Shown here piece by piece: positions 14,295 through 23,302 of a stretch of 64,000 nt of DNA. The DNA lies in contig NZ_NCSQ01000171.1 in NCBI RefSeq assembly GCF_002105465.1, positions 510 through 64,509 of the forward strand, read 5' to 3'. The DNA comes from Aquidulcibacter paucihalophilus. GTDB taxonomy: Bacteria > Pseudomonadota > Alphaproteobacteria > Caulobacterales > Aquidulcibacteraceae. Within the stretch, counting starts at the first letter, position 1; each line of letters starts with the position of its first letter. Both the position numbers and the translations under genes were made by a program. The notes under the pieces were generated by a model. That model did not search any database. It worked only from the letters and a program-made list of their open reading frames with translations, and had not been told where the DNA came from.

Positions 14295-16105
14295 CCCAAG
14301 AGGCGCAGACCGATCAGGTGCCCTGCGCCGCTTGGCCGGAACCTTTGTTGATTGCCACCTTGTTTGCCATGGACCCACACGGCCTGGGCGGCATTTCGAT
14401 CAAAGGACGCAGCAGCCCGTTTTTTGATGCGTGGCTCGATCTCTTGAGAGAGCTGTTGCCAGAGGGGGCACCCTTGCGCCGCTGCCCCGTGCAAACCGGG
14501 GATGACCGTCTCCTTGGCGGCCTAGATCTCGCAACCAGCCTTGCACTTGGCCAACCCGTGGTCCAGCGGGGGCTCTTAAGTGAAGTCGATGGTGGCGTTT
14601 TGGTCCTGCCCATGGCAGAGCGTTTGAGCACAGCCACCGCTGCCAGGATTGCTGCGGCCTTGGATCAAGGCCAGTTTCAGCTGGAGCGCGATGGCTTAAC
14701 CTCGCTTTTGCCCGCCCGCTTTGGTCTGATCTTGTTGGATGAAAGCATAGGCGCTGAAGAATCCCCGCCTTCGGCCCTTCTGGAGCGGTGCAGCTTTCGC
14801 CTCGATGGCAATGGCCTGGGGTTGGCAGACTTAGCAGGTGCGGGGGCAAGCTTTGAGCATATCCAACTGGCAACAGCGGCTCTACCGCGCATTGGCTTAG
14901 CGGACGAAACGCTTGTTGATGCGATCTGCGAGGCAGCCCAAGCCTTTGGTCTGCACTCAGCCCGACCAGCGCTCCTCTGCTTGCGGGTCGCGCGCATGGT
15001 GGCGGCTTTAGACGGAAGACCGGCGGCCACTCTGGGCGATGTGACGTTGGCGGCACAATTGGTCTTGGCACCGCAGGCGTTACAATTACCCCCGCCGCCT
15101 GAGGAAGCCCCACCCGATGAGGTCGAGCCACCAGAAAGCCAAGATGAAGCTGAACCCGACGTAACCGATGCAGAGCCACCACCACCAGAATCCTCCCCCG
15201 ATACCCAAGCAGAGGCAGAGGCCAAGACCCAACCCAATCCCAGCGAAATACTGGTCGATGCGGTTAAGTCCGCTCTGCCCGCTGAGTTGATTGCAGCACT
15301 TGGCAATCAGGCCAAGCCCAATCGTCAAGGCCGCGCCAGTGGCAGTGGCGGTGGGGCGATGCAGAAGTCACCTCTGCGTGGTCGACCCATCCGTTCGCGG
15401 AGCGGAACTTTAAAGCCCGGCGAACGCCTTAACATCATTGAGACACTGCGCGCGGCGGCACCGTGGCAAAAGTTGCGTCGTCGCCCGCAAGCAGAGGGTG
15501 CCCCGGCGGCCAAGCGCATTGAAGTTCGCAAAAGCGATTTTCGCATTCGCTGCTTTGCCCAGCCGAAAGAGGCGACGACCATCTTAGTGGTCGATGCCTC
15601 CGGCTCTTCGGCCTTTCAGCGTTTGGCCGAGGCTAAAGGCGCGGTGGAGCTTTTGCTGGCGCAAGCCTATGTCGACCGTAGCCGCGTGGCCTTGGTCGCT
15701 TTCCGCAATGAGGGGGCAGAAGTCCTCTTGCCGCCAACCCGCTCACTGGCCCGGGCGCGACGACAATTGGCGGATTTGGCGGGCGGGGGCGGCACGCCCT
15801 TAGCCGCCGGTATTGATACAGGCCTGATCTTGGCCTTGGCGGAAAAGGCCAAGGGCCGTACGCCGCGCCTGTTATTCTTGACCGACGGGCGCGCCAATAT
15901 TGGCCGCGAGGGCAAGGCCGGTCGTGCTGTTGCGATGGCTGATGCCCTGTTGGCAGCGCGAGCCGTTGGCCTATCCAATATTGCGGCGGTGCATATCGAC
16001 ACCTCACCCTTCCCGCGCCCCGATGCCCGCGAACTGGCCGAGGCCATGCGGGCGATTTATGCCCCACTGCCCTATTTGAACGCGCAAGCCATTAGCGCCA
16101 TTTGA
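14291..16105 (+). CDS. bchD: Magnesium chelatase subunit D
   Basis: BchD is the scaffold subunit of Mg chelatase. The 604-residue protein shows an N-terminal degenerate AAA+ domain, an acidic proline-rich linker at roughly residues 267-316, and a C-terminal von Willebrand A domain with the MIDAS motif DASGS at about 434. The degenerate P-loop region and the linker are typical of the family. bchO, which commonly follows bchD in purple bacteria, is absent; a transporter gene follows after 99 bp. Confidence 0.95.
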   Translation: MTQEAQTDQVPCAAWPEPLLIATLFAMDPHGLGGISIKGRSSPFFDAWLDLLRELLPEGAPLRRCPVQTGDDRLLGGLDLATSLALGQPVVQRGLLSEVDGGVLVLPMAERLSTATAARIAAALDQGQFQLERDGLTSLLPARFGLILLDESIGAEESPPSALLERCSFRLDGNGLGLADLAGAGASFEHIQLATAALPRIGLADETLVDAICEAAQAFGLHSARPALLCLRVARMVAALDGRPAATLGDVTLAAQLVLAPQALQLPPPPEEAPPDEVEPPESQDEAEPDVTDAEPPPPESSPDTQAEAEAKTQPNPSEILVDAVKSALPAELIAALGNQAKPNRQGRASGSGGGAMQKSPLRGRPIRSRSGTLKPGERLNIIETLRAAAPWQKLRRRPQAEGAPAAKRIEVRKSDFRIRCFAQPKEATTILVVDASGSSAFQRLAEAKGAVELLLAQAYVDRSRVALVAFRNEGAEVLLPPTRSLARARRQLADLAGGGGTPLAAGIDTGLILALAEKAKGRTPRLLFLTDGRANIGREGKAGRAVAMADALLAARAVGLSNIAAVHIDTSPFPRPDARELAEAMRAIYAPLPYLNAQAISAI

Positions 16106-16169
16106 GCCTTGAGCTAAACCTTTGATTTCAACAGCAGTGGACGCGGGGCGGGGCCTTATGCCATAGGTC

Positions 16170-16187
16170 AAAGGCATGCGCCTTTTT
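16170..16187 (+). terminator. Weak terminator-like hairpin after bchD
   Basis: AAAGGC-ATGC-GCCTTT followed by two more T forms a six-base-pair stem with a short T-run, 65 bp after the bchD stop and just before the symporter start. Its small stem makes partial readthrough possible. Confidence 0.35.
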
Positions 16188-16204
16188 GGGGAGAGAGCCA
16201 AGCG

Positions 16205-17770
16205 ATGGCTGTTGGATTTACCGCATTAGACTGGCTGATTTTGGGCGGCTATGTCGCGATTATCGCCATTGCCGGGATTTTGGCGACCAATAGCAAAATG
16301 GCCAAAGCCAATGATTATTTTCTGGCCGGCAATAATGTGCCGATCTGGCTGGTTGCCATTTCAGTTCTCTCTACCAGTCAATCAGCGGCGACTTTTTTGG
16401 GCGCGCCCGATTCCAGCTATCGCGGCGACTTTACCTATTTGGGCAGCAATATTGGCGCAGCCTTAGGGGCCATTATTGTCGCTATGGCTCTGATGCCGCG
16501 CTTTTACGCCATGCAGGCCACTACGGTTTATGAGCTTTTAGAGAAGCGCTATGACCGCACTGCCCGCCAAGCTGCCGCCGGTATGTATTTGGTAGGTCGG
16601 ATTTTGGCGAGCGGTGCGCGCCTCTATCTCGCCGCCATTGCGGTCTCCATGATTATGTTTGGCGATATTGCGCCCAATCATATCATTCAGGCTTCGCTTC
16701 TTTTGCTGATATTCGGCCTAATCTTCACCTTTATCGGCGGCCTGAACGCCATCATCTGGAGCGATCTGGTCCAAGTTGCGATCTATGTGACTGCCGCTTT
16801 GACCGTGGTGGCTTTTCTTTTGATGAAAATTCCAGCTTCCGAGGCTGAAATCTGGCAGGGCCTTGCCCATACGCCCGAGGGCACCAATAAGTTGCAACTG
16901 ATCGACTTTAGTTTGGATTTCAGCGCACCCTTCTCCTTCTGGGCGCTGATTACCGGCGTTGCGATCCTGAATGCGTGTAATTTCGGCCTCGATCAAGATA
17001 CATCCCAGCGCTTGTTGGCCTGCAAGGATGCCAAGCAGGGCAATCAAGCCATGTTTGTGTCGGTCTTTGCGACCATTCCCGTAGTGCTGATCTTTATGAC
17101 CATCGGGTCCCTCCTCTATGTCTTTTACCAACGGCCGGATCTGATGATCCAAGAAGGTAGCCAAGAGGTGATGACCAAATTTGAGGGACAAGACATCACC
17201 GTCTTCATGACCTTTATCCTGACCCAAATGCCGCCGGGTTTGCGCGGCTTTGTGACAGTTGGGGTGATAGCAGCGGCGGCTGTCAATTCCGGCCTGATTT
17301 CCATGTCGTCGGTTCTCGTACAGGACTTCTACCGGCCTTGGCGCGACAAGCGCGGGCCAAAGCCAGAGGCCCATTATGTGCGCGCCGGGCAATTGGGCAT
17401 GGTGGTGCTAGGCGTCGCTTTGTTTGCCATGTCCATTCTGTGTTTCTACTGGCAGCAATATACCGACACGCCGCTTCTGACCTTTGTGTTGTCGGTCATG
17501 ACCTTTGCTTATTCCGGCCTGTCAGGGGTTTATATCACGGCGGTCTTTACCAAGCGCGGCTCTACCGCCAGCGTGATTGCCGCCTTAGCCGCAGGCTTCA
17601 TCACCATCCTGCTGCAGCAAGCCTATATCGTCGATTATTTCGGTCTGCCACCCGCTTGGAAGAGCCTCGCCTTCCCGTGGCAATTGTGCATTGGCACAAC
17701 AGTGGCGTTTTTGGTGTGCCAATTGGGGCAGACAAAGAAGACTGTGCCTGCCCCGACTGCAGCGGCCTAA
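16205..17770 (+). CDS. Sodium:solute symporter (SSS family)
   Basis: A 521-residue inner-membrane transporter with about thirteen hydrophobic segments, starting with [20 protein letters not shown]. The NDYFLAGNN and [15 protein letters not shown] motifs are typical of SSS (SGLT-like) proteins, which couple uptake of sugars, carboxylates, proline or related solutes to sodium. The substrate cannot be read from the sequence. A GGGGAGAGAG stretch lies just upstream as ribosome site. Its stop overlaps that of the convergent trpS by three bases, and it has no obvious functional tie to the bch genes. Confidence 0.88.
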   Translation: MAVGFTALDWLILGGYVAIIAIAGILATNSKMAKANDYFLAGNNVPIWLVAISVLSTSQSAATFLGAPDSSYRGDFTYLGSNIGAALGAIIVAMALMPRFYAMQATTVYELLEKRYDRTARQAAAGMYLVGRILASGARLYLAAIAVSMIMFGDIAPNHIIQASLLLLIFGLIFTFIGGLNAIIWSDLVQVAIYVTAALTVVAFLLMKIPASEAEIWQGLAHTPEGTNKLQLIDFSLDFSAPFSFWALITGVAILNACNFGLDQDTSQRLLACKDAKQGNQAMFVSVFATIPVVLIFMTIGSLLYVFYQRPDLMIQEGSQEVMTKFEGQDITVFMTFILTQMPPGLRGFVTVGVIAAAAVNSGLISMSSVLVQDFYRPWRDKRGPKPEAHYVRAGQLGMVVLGVALFAMSILCFYWQQYTDTPLLTFVLSVMTFAYSGLSGVYITAVFTKRGSTASVIAALAAGFITILLQQAYIVDYFGLPPAWKSLAFPWQLCIGTTVAFLVCQLGQTKKTVPAPTAAA

Positions 17771-18786
17771 GACCAGAAGCCGACCGCGGCTTTGGTATCT
17801 TTCAAGATCGGCTGGGCAATCGCATTGGCCCGATCTGCACCCGCGCGCAGGATCGCATCAATCTGGGCAGGGTCTGCCAAATAAGTGGCCATAGAGGTCA
17901 TGGTTGGCCCCAATGCCTCCACTGCCAGATCGGCCAATCGCGGCTTGAATACACCAAAGCCTGCACCGACAAATTCAGCCACGACTTGTTCTTTCGTCTG
18001 GCCCGACAAAGCTGCATAAATGCTGACCAGATTGTCTACTTCGGGCCGCGATTTCAGCTCATCCACATGGGCTGGCATGGGCAAAGTATCGGTCTTGGCC
18101 TTTTTGATCTTCTTGACCATCACATCGACTGAATCGGTCAGATTGATCCGCGAATTATCGGCGGGGTCGGACTTGGACATCTTTTTGGTCCCATCCTGCA
18201 GATTCATCACGCGTGCGGCGGGACCGCCAATGATAGGCTCTGGCAGGGGGAAGAAACCGTCAACTTTGAAGTCTGTATTGAAGCGGGCCGCAATGTCGCG
18301 CGACAATTCAAGATGCTGCTTCTGGTCATCGCCGACAGGTACGTGGGTTGCCTTATAGGTCAGAATGTCGGCAGCCATCAGAACCGGATAGTCAAACAGG
18401 CCGACAGAGCTACGCTCAGCATTTTTCCCTGCTTTATCCTTGAACTGGGTCATGCGCTCTAGCCAGCCCATGCGCGCCACACAATTGAGAATCCAAGCTA
18501 GCTCGGCATGAGCCGATACATTGGACTGTACGAAAATGACCGAGCGAACGGGGTCAACGCCAGCGGCCAAATAAGCGGCGGCAACTTCGCGGGTTTGGGC
18601 GCGCAGCTTCTCAGGGTCTTGCGGCACCGTGATGGCATGCAAGTCCACCACGCAATAAATGCATTCGGTGGCAGGTTCGTTCTGCAATTCGACAAAGCGG
18701 CGGATTGCGCCCAGATAATTGCCTAAATGCAAATTCGCGGTTGGTTGAACCCCAGAAAAAACCCGCTTCTTTGATACGTTAGTCAT
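17767..18786 (-). CDS. trpS: Tryptophanyl-tRNA synthetase
   Basis: This class I aminoacyl-tRNA synthetase charges tRNA-Trp. The 339-residue protein has the HIGH-like motif within [17 protein letters not shown] and the KMSKS signature (GTKKMSKSD). Length is standard. It lies 15 bp downstream of murJ on the same strand, a pairing I recall as frequent in alphaproteobacteria. Confidence 0.97.
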   Translation of the reverse strand: MTNVSKKRVFSGVQPTANLHLGNYLGAIRRFVELQNEPATECIYCVVDLHAITVPQDPEKLRAQTREVAAAYLAAGVDPVRSVIFVQSNVSAHAELAWILNCVARMGWLERMTQFKDKAGKNAERSSVGLFDYPVLMAADILTYKATHVPVGDDQKQHLELSRDIAARFNTDFKVDGFFPLPEPIIGGPAARVMNLQDGTKKMSKSDPADNSRINLTDSVDVMVKKIKKAKTDTLPMPAHVDELKSRPEVDNLVSIYAALSGQTKEQVVAEFVGAGFGVFKPRLADLAVEALGPTMTSMATYLADPAQIDAILRAGADRANAIAQPILKDTKAAVGFWS

Positions 18787-18801
18787 GTCTGTCTTCTTAT
18801 C

Positions 18802-20406
18802 CTAGAACTCATCTTGTGCGGAGGCGGCAGGGGCCCCGGCAGGCTTTTGTAGCGCGAGCTTGATGTCGGCCATAGTTACCGCCCGCACGAGGAAGGCGAC
18901 TGCCGCATAAACGATCGCACCCAGCAAGCAAACCAATAAAGTCGCCACTTCCTTGCCAAATACCAGTCTGGCCTCAAACCAGCCCTCAATCGGCACGCGG
19001 TTCAAGGCAGCAAAACCTAAGACCGCGGCCATGGCGCAGGTGGCGATCAGGATACGGAAGAACTTGCCAATCACCCAAGGTTCGGGTCGCCAATTCTTCT
19101 CTCGCAGCAAGGTCGCGGCCAATAAAAGCGCGTTTACCCATCCCGCGACGCTAGCGGCGATGGCAAGCCCGACATAGCCTTGTAGACCCAAAGCCCGCAA
19201 CCCAAAGAACAAAGATGCCCCTAAGCCAATGTTCACCAAAACACTGATCAAGGCAAAATTCATCGGCCTTTTGGTATCGCCGCGCGCGAAAAAGGGCGGA
19301 GCCAAAATACGGATCAACACAAAGGCAGGCACACCCCAGCCATAGTGGAACAATGCGTCTGCGGTAGCGCGGGCGTCTGCCTCGGTAAACTGGCCACCAG
19401 CCCAAAAGCCCTGCATCAGGAAGAAGGGTACCACAACCAAGGCGGCGGCGGCGGGCAGCGTAAACGCCATCGACAAAACGAACGCTTCATCCAAAGCTTT
19501 GGTATCGTCGCCCGTTTCCGGGCTGGCCACGGCGCGTGCAAGGCGGGGCAGTAATGCCACCCCAATGGCTACGCCAATCAGGCCAAGGGGTAATTGAAAC
19601 AAGCGGTCGGCCGCATAAAGCCAAGACTTTGCCCCGACCTCAAAGCTCGACAAGGACTGGCTGACCAACACGTTCAAATGCGTGGCACTGCCTGCGATCA
19701 CGGACGGACCCATGACGGTCACAATCGCCTTCACCTCTGGCGTCAAGCGCGGCACTCGAAAGCCGATCCGAACGCCTAATCGCCGACAGCCAATATAAAG
19801 GGCGGTGGCCTGCAACACCCCAGCAATTGTAATCGCCACCGCCGCATTGATGGCAGCTTGGGTCGGTTCTCGCACAAAAATGACTGCGGCAAGGATGGTC
19901 AGATTTAACAGGGTTGGCGCGGCAGCAGACAGGGCGAACTTGCCGGCCGTATTCAAAACGCCCGAAAACAACGAACTCATCGCCATGCCGACGAGATAGG
20001 GCATGGTGATTTGCGTGAGCAGAATGGCGAATTGGAATGCCTGAGGCTTATCGGCATAGCCCCCGTGGATCACCAGCATGATCCACGGCATGGCCAGTTG
20101 CGCCACGATAGTGACCACGGCCGCAACCAAAGTCAGTACCGAGAAAGCTTGGCTCGCCACTTCGGCGGCCTTATCCTTGCCAATCTCGGCCTGCGTTTTG
20201 GCATAGAGCGGCACAAAGGCTTGACTAAAGGCTCCCTCTGCCAAGATACGACGGAACAGATTTGGGAATGTTTGCGCTGTCGCGAATGCATCGCCAACCC
20301 AACCGGCACCCAAAAGATTGGAGATCGCCCGGTCTCGGGCATAGCCCAACAGGCGGCTCAATAAGGTGAAACCGGCTTGAACAAGGGTATTGCGGGCAAG
20401 CGACAT
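18802..20406 (-). CDS. murJ: Lipid II flippase MurJ (MviN)
   Basis: MurJ moves lipid-linked peptidoglycan precursors across the inner membrane. The ATG at 20406 gives about 534 residues beginning MSLARNTLVQAGFTLLSRLLGYARD, a classic MurJ start. The frame is open further upstream to 20493, but those residues are not MurJ-like. About fourteen transmembrane segments are visible, and the conserved FRRILAEGAFSQAFVPLY segment is present. It is followed by trpS. Confidence 0.95.
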   Translation of the reverse strand: MSLARNTLVQAGFTLLSRLLGYARDRAISNLLGAGWVGDAFATAQTFPNLFRRILAEGAFSQAFVPLYAKTQAEIGKDKAAEVASQAFSVLTLVAAVVTIVAQLAMPWIMLVIHGGYADKPQAFQFAILLTQITMPYLVGMAMSSLFSGVLNTAGKFALSAAAPTLLNLTILAAVIFVREPTQAAINAAVAITIAGVLQATALYIGCRRLGVRIGFRVPRLTPEVKAIVTVMGPSVIAGSATHLNVLVSQSLSSFEVGAKSWLYAADRLFQLPLGLIGVAIGVALLPRLARAVASPETGDDTKALDEAFVLSMAFTLPAAAALVVVPFFLMQGFWAGGQFTEADARATADALFHYGWGVPAFVLIRILAPPFFARGDTKRPMNFALISVLVNIGLGASLFFGLRALGLQGYVGLAIAASVAGWVNALLLAATLLREKNWRPEPWVIGKFFRILIATCAMAAVLGFAALNRVPIEGWFEARLVFGKEVATLLVCLLGAIVYAAVAFLVRAVTMADIKLALQKPAGAPAASAQDEF

Positions 20407-20533
20407 CGTCAGATTAGCTCCAGTTGGTGCACCACTAACCTGTGCGGATGGATTGCGGGAGGGTGGCTGCTGACATTGACCAAATTCAGGCAATTATCTT
20501 GCGCAAACAAGGATTTTTCACCATGGTTGAGGC

Positions 20534-21283
20534 ATGAATATGCCCGCACCAAGTTCGTCCGCCCCTTCACCCACCGATATGACGGCCCTGCGGGAGGCGA
20601 TTGATGCCATTGACGGGCAGTTGGCGCGCCTGATTGCACAACGTTCAGGCCTGGCGCGCGCCATTGCCGAAGCCAAAAAGGCGGCAGGCGATTCTGGCTT
20701 TGGGTGGCGTCCCGCGCGCGAGATCGACATTCTGCGTGGACTGATTACACGAGAGCCAAACCTTGACCCTGCCTTAGCAGCCGCCGTGTGGCGGGCGCTG
20801 ATTTCCGCCAATCTCGCCGCTCAAGGTGGGCTTGATGTCGTGACCACGCTGGAAGCAGCCCCTTGGGCGAAATTAGCGTTTGGATCGGCCAGCGAGACGC
20901 GCATTTTATCGGCATCCGAGGCGTTGGTGGCGGCGAAGCAGGGGGCAAGAACCATCGCCTGCCTGCCTTGGCCGGGGGAGCGGGAAAGTTGGTGGGTGGA
21001 TTTGTTAGATGATCGCTTGGCAGGTGTGCATGCATGTGCGGCAAGCCCTCAAATTGTGGCCCAAGGTGCACCGGCATCGCTGCTACTCGCCAACCGCGCG
21101 CCGGAAGCATCAGGCGGTGACATCAGTCTGCTCGCGGGCCCGAAAGCAGCGCTAGAAAAACATGGGGGCACAGGTTTGAGCGAGCGGGGAGAGCTTGCCT
21201 TAATCCAAGTCACGGGCTTCATGGAGCCTGACGCGCCGCTGGAAACCGGCGTCCGCCTGATTGGCTGTTTTGCTTTGGCCTAA
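20534..21283 (+). CDS. Chorismate mutase domain protein
   Basis: Residues of about 15-95 form an AroQ-type chorismate mutase domain: LREAIDAIDGQLARLIAQRS, then a lysine-containing helix and REIDILRGL. This domain converts chorismate to prephenate for phenylalanine and tyrosine synthesis. The remaining 150 residues have no clear ACT or prephenate dehydratase signatures that I can recognise, so function beyond the mutase step is open. The gene diverges from murJ and has a GAGG site before its ATG. No other aromatic pathway gene is adjacent. Confidence 0.8.
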   Translation: MNMPAPSSSAPSPTDMTALREAIDAIDGQLARLIAQRSGLARAIAEAKKAAGDSGFGWRPAREIDILRGLITREPNLDPALAAAVWRALISANLAAQGGLDVVTTLEAAPWAKLAFGSASETRILSASEALVAAKQGARTIACLPWPGERESWWVDLLDDRLAGVHACAASPQIVAQGAPASLLLANRAPEASGGDISLLAGPKAALEKHGGTGLSERGELALIQVTGFMEPDAPLETGVRLIGCFALA

Positions 21284-21286
21284 AGG

Positions 21287-22045
21287 CTAAAGATCATAGA
21301 AGACGTCGGTCAGATAAAGACCGTCGCTTGGCGCCACGGGGCCACACCGCTTACGGTCTCGCGCCTCTAGCGCATCGCGAACATCTTCGGGGCTCCATTT
21401 CCCGCGCCCCACTTCCGACAATGTCCCCATCATGGAGCGGACTTGGCGATGCAGGAAGGATCGCGCCTGCACGCGGGCCTGAATCTCTGGCCCGAAAACG
21501 CCTTCAACGCGGCGCAGCTCAAAGCGGCTTAAGGTCTTGATGGGGCTTTTGGCCTGACAATCGGCATCGCGGAACGTGGTAAAGTCATGCGTGCCAAGAA
21601 GATAATTGGCCGCTTCTTGCATGCGGTCGACATCCTGATCTTGCGAGACGCGCCATACGCGGCCGAGTTCCAAGGTTAAAGGCGGGCGACGGTCGACCAT
21701 CCGGAACAAGTAGCCACGGGCTTGGGCGGAGAATCGCGCATGGAAACTATCGGGCACGGCCTCAACCTCGCGCACCGAGACCGGCCCCAAGTCGCGCAGC
21801 CACGCGTTCAAGGCCTCTTGCAAACGGAACGGAGCCCAATTCTTGGCAAGATCAACATGGATGACTTGGCCAGTGGCATGCACGCCCCGATCCGTGCGCC
21901 CAGCGGCATGGGTACGGCGCAGTTCGCCTTCAATCGCCATAATGGCGCGCTCTACTGTATCTTGCACGCCTTTCCCGTCCGATTGGCTCTGCCAACCCGC
22001 GAAATTGGTGCCATCATACTCAAGGGTCAGTTTCCAACGCTGCAT
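21287..22045 (-). CDS. truA: tRNA pseudouridine(38-40) synthase
   Basis: TruA isomerises uridines 38-40 in the anticodon stem-loop of tRNAs. The 252-residue protein has the family N-terminus (LTLEYDGTNFAGWQSQ) and the catalytic aspartate in AGRTDRGVHA. It is convergent with the chorismate mutase gene, with only 3 bp between stops, and divergent from the malyl-CoA lyase gene. Confidence 0.96.
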   Translation of the reverse strand: MQRWKLTLEYDGTNFAGWQSQSDGKGVQDTVERAIMAIEGELRRTHAAGRTDRGVHATGQVIHVDLAKNWAPFRLQEALNAWLRDLGPVSVREVEAVPDSFHARFSAQARGYLFRMVDRRPPLTLELGRVWRVSQDQDVDRMQEAANYLLGTHDFTTFRDADCQAKSPIKTLSRFELRRVEGVFGPEIQARVQARSFLHRQVRSMMGTLSEVGRGKWSPEDVRDALEARDRKRCGPVAPSDGLYLTDVFYDL

Positions 22046-22139
22046 CAGAAGCGTTTAGCGCAGCATTTAGCCGCTTGCGAACCCCCTTGCTGCGTTGACC
22101 TTTTGGCGTGGTCAGCCTAGCGCAGAGAAAAATCAAAAT

Positions 22140-23204
22140 ATGGAACTCATGCTCATGAAAACTCCCCGCGCCTTCTTCAAACCCCTCGCCATTGGTGCGC
22201 CTGCGCCTTACCGTGACCTGCCGATAAAGGTGGAGCGGATGATCCACTTTGTGCCGCCACATCTGGAAAAAGTGCGCGCGAAAGTGCCAGAGATGGCCAA
22301 AGGCGTAGACGTCATTCTGGGCAATTTGGAAGATGCGATCCCGGCAGACGCGAAGGAAGCCGCGCGGGCTGGGTTTATCGAGATGGCGCGCGAAACTGAT
22401 TTTGCTGCGATGGGGACCGGTCTGTGGACCCGTATCAATTGCCTCAATAGTCCCTGGATGCTGGACGATGTGATGGAAATTGTCGCCGCAGTTGGTAACA
22501 AACTGGACGTCATCATGGTACCCAAGGTCGAAGGGCCTTGGGATATACATTATCTGGATCAATTGCTCGCCCAGCTCGAGGCCAAGGCAGGCGTTTCCCG
22601 CCCGATCCAATTGCACGCGATCTTGGAAACTGCTGAAGGCGTGGCCAATGTGGATGCAATTGCCCTAGCCAGCCCCCGCATGCAGGGCATCAGCCTTGGC
22701 CCAGCCGATTTGGCCGCCAGCCGCGCGATGAAGACGACCCGCGTGGGCGGGGGTCATCCGGGCTATCGCGTGGTGGAAGACCCCCATGCGGACGGCAGCG
22801 CCCGGGTCAGCGTTCAGCAGGATTTGTGGCATTATACTTTCGCAAAGATGGTCGATGCCTGCCAAACTGCCGGTATCAAACCCTTCTATGGTCCGTTTGG
22901 CGACATTAAGGACCTTGAGGCTTGTGAGCAGCAATTTCGCAACGCCTTCATTATGGGCTGTGCGGGGGCGTGGTCTCTTCACCCTGACCAAATTGCTATT
23001 GCAAAGAAAGTCTTCAGCCCCGATCCCGCGGAAATCGCCTTCGCCAAGCGCATCCTAGAAGCCATGCCCAATGGCAGTGGGGTGGCCATGCTGGACGGAA
23101 AAATGCAGGATGACGCGACTTGGAAACAAGCCAAAGTGATGGTCGATAGCGCCAAACTGGTTGCCGCCAAAGATCCAGATATGGCCGCAGCCTACGGCTT
23201 TTAG
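22140..23204 (+). CDS. mcl: Malyl-CoA / beta-methylmalyl-CoA lyase family protein (HpcH/HpaI-CitE)
   Basis: A CitE-like aldolase of 354 residues. Motifs include the [16 protein letters not shown] segment and ILETAEGV, where acidic residues bind Mg2+, and the start [20 protein letters not shown]. Family members cleave malyl-CoA to acetyl-CoA and glyoxylate, or condense propionyl-CoA with glyoxylate, in the ethylmalonyl-CoA pathway, serine cycle or 3-hydroxypropionate cycle. ATGs at 22149 and 22155 are alternative starts. PEP carboxylase follows on the same strand after about 100 bp, which suggests a joint C2/C1 assimilation or anaplerotic role. No malate-CoA ligase is nearby. The precise substrate is inferred. 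Confidence 0.8.
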   Translation: MELMLMKTPRAFFKPLAIGAPAPYRDLPIKVERMIHFVPPHLEKVRAKVPEMAKGVDVILGNLEDAIPADAKEAARAGFIEMARETDFAAMGTGLWTRINCLNSPWMLDDVMEIVAAVGNKLDVIMVPKVEGPWDIHYLDQLLAQLEAKAGVSRPIQLHAILETAEGVANVDAIALASPRMQGISLGPADLAASRAMKTTRVGGGHPGYRVVEDPHADGSARVSVQQDLWHYTFAKMVDACQTAGIKPFYGPFGDIKDLEACEQQFRNAFIMGCAGAWSLHPDQIAIAKKVFSPDPAEIAFAKRILEAMPNGSGVAMLDGKMQDDATWKQAKVMVDSAKLVAAKDPDMAAAYGF

Positions 23205-23302
23205 TCGGCCCTGCCTGTCGGGCGGGCAGCCATTGCTCGCCCCAAAGGCGGCTGCAGCTGTACCAATGGGCAACGCAGTCATGGCCTTGCCCTAAAGGAA
23301 AC

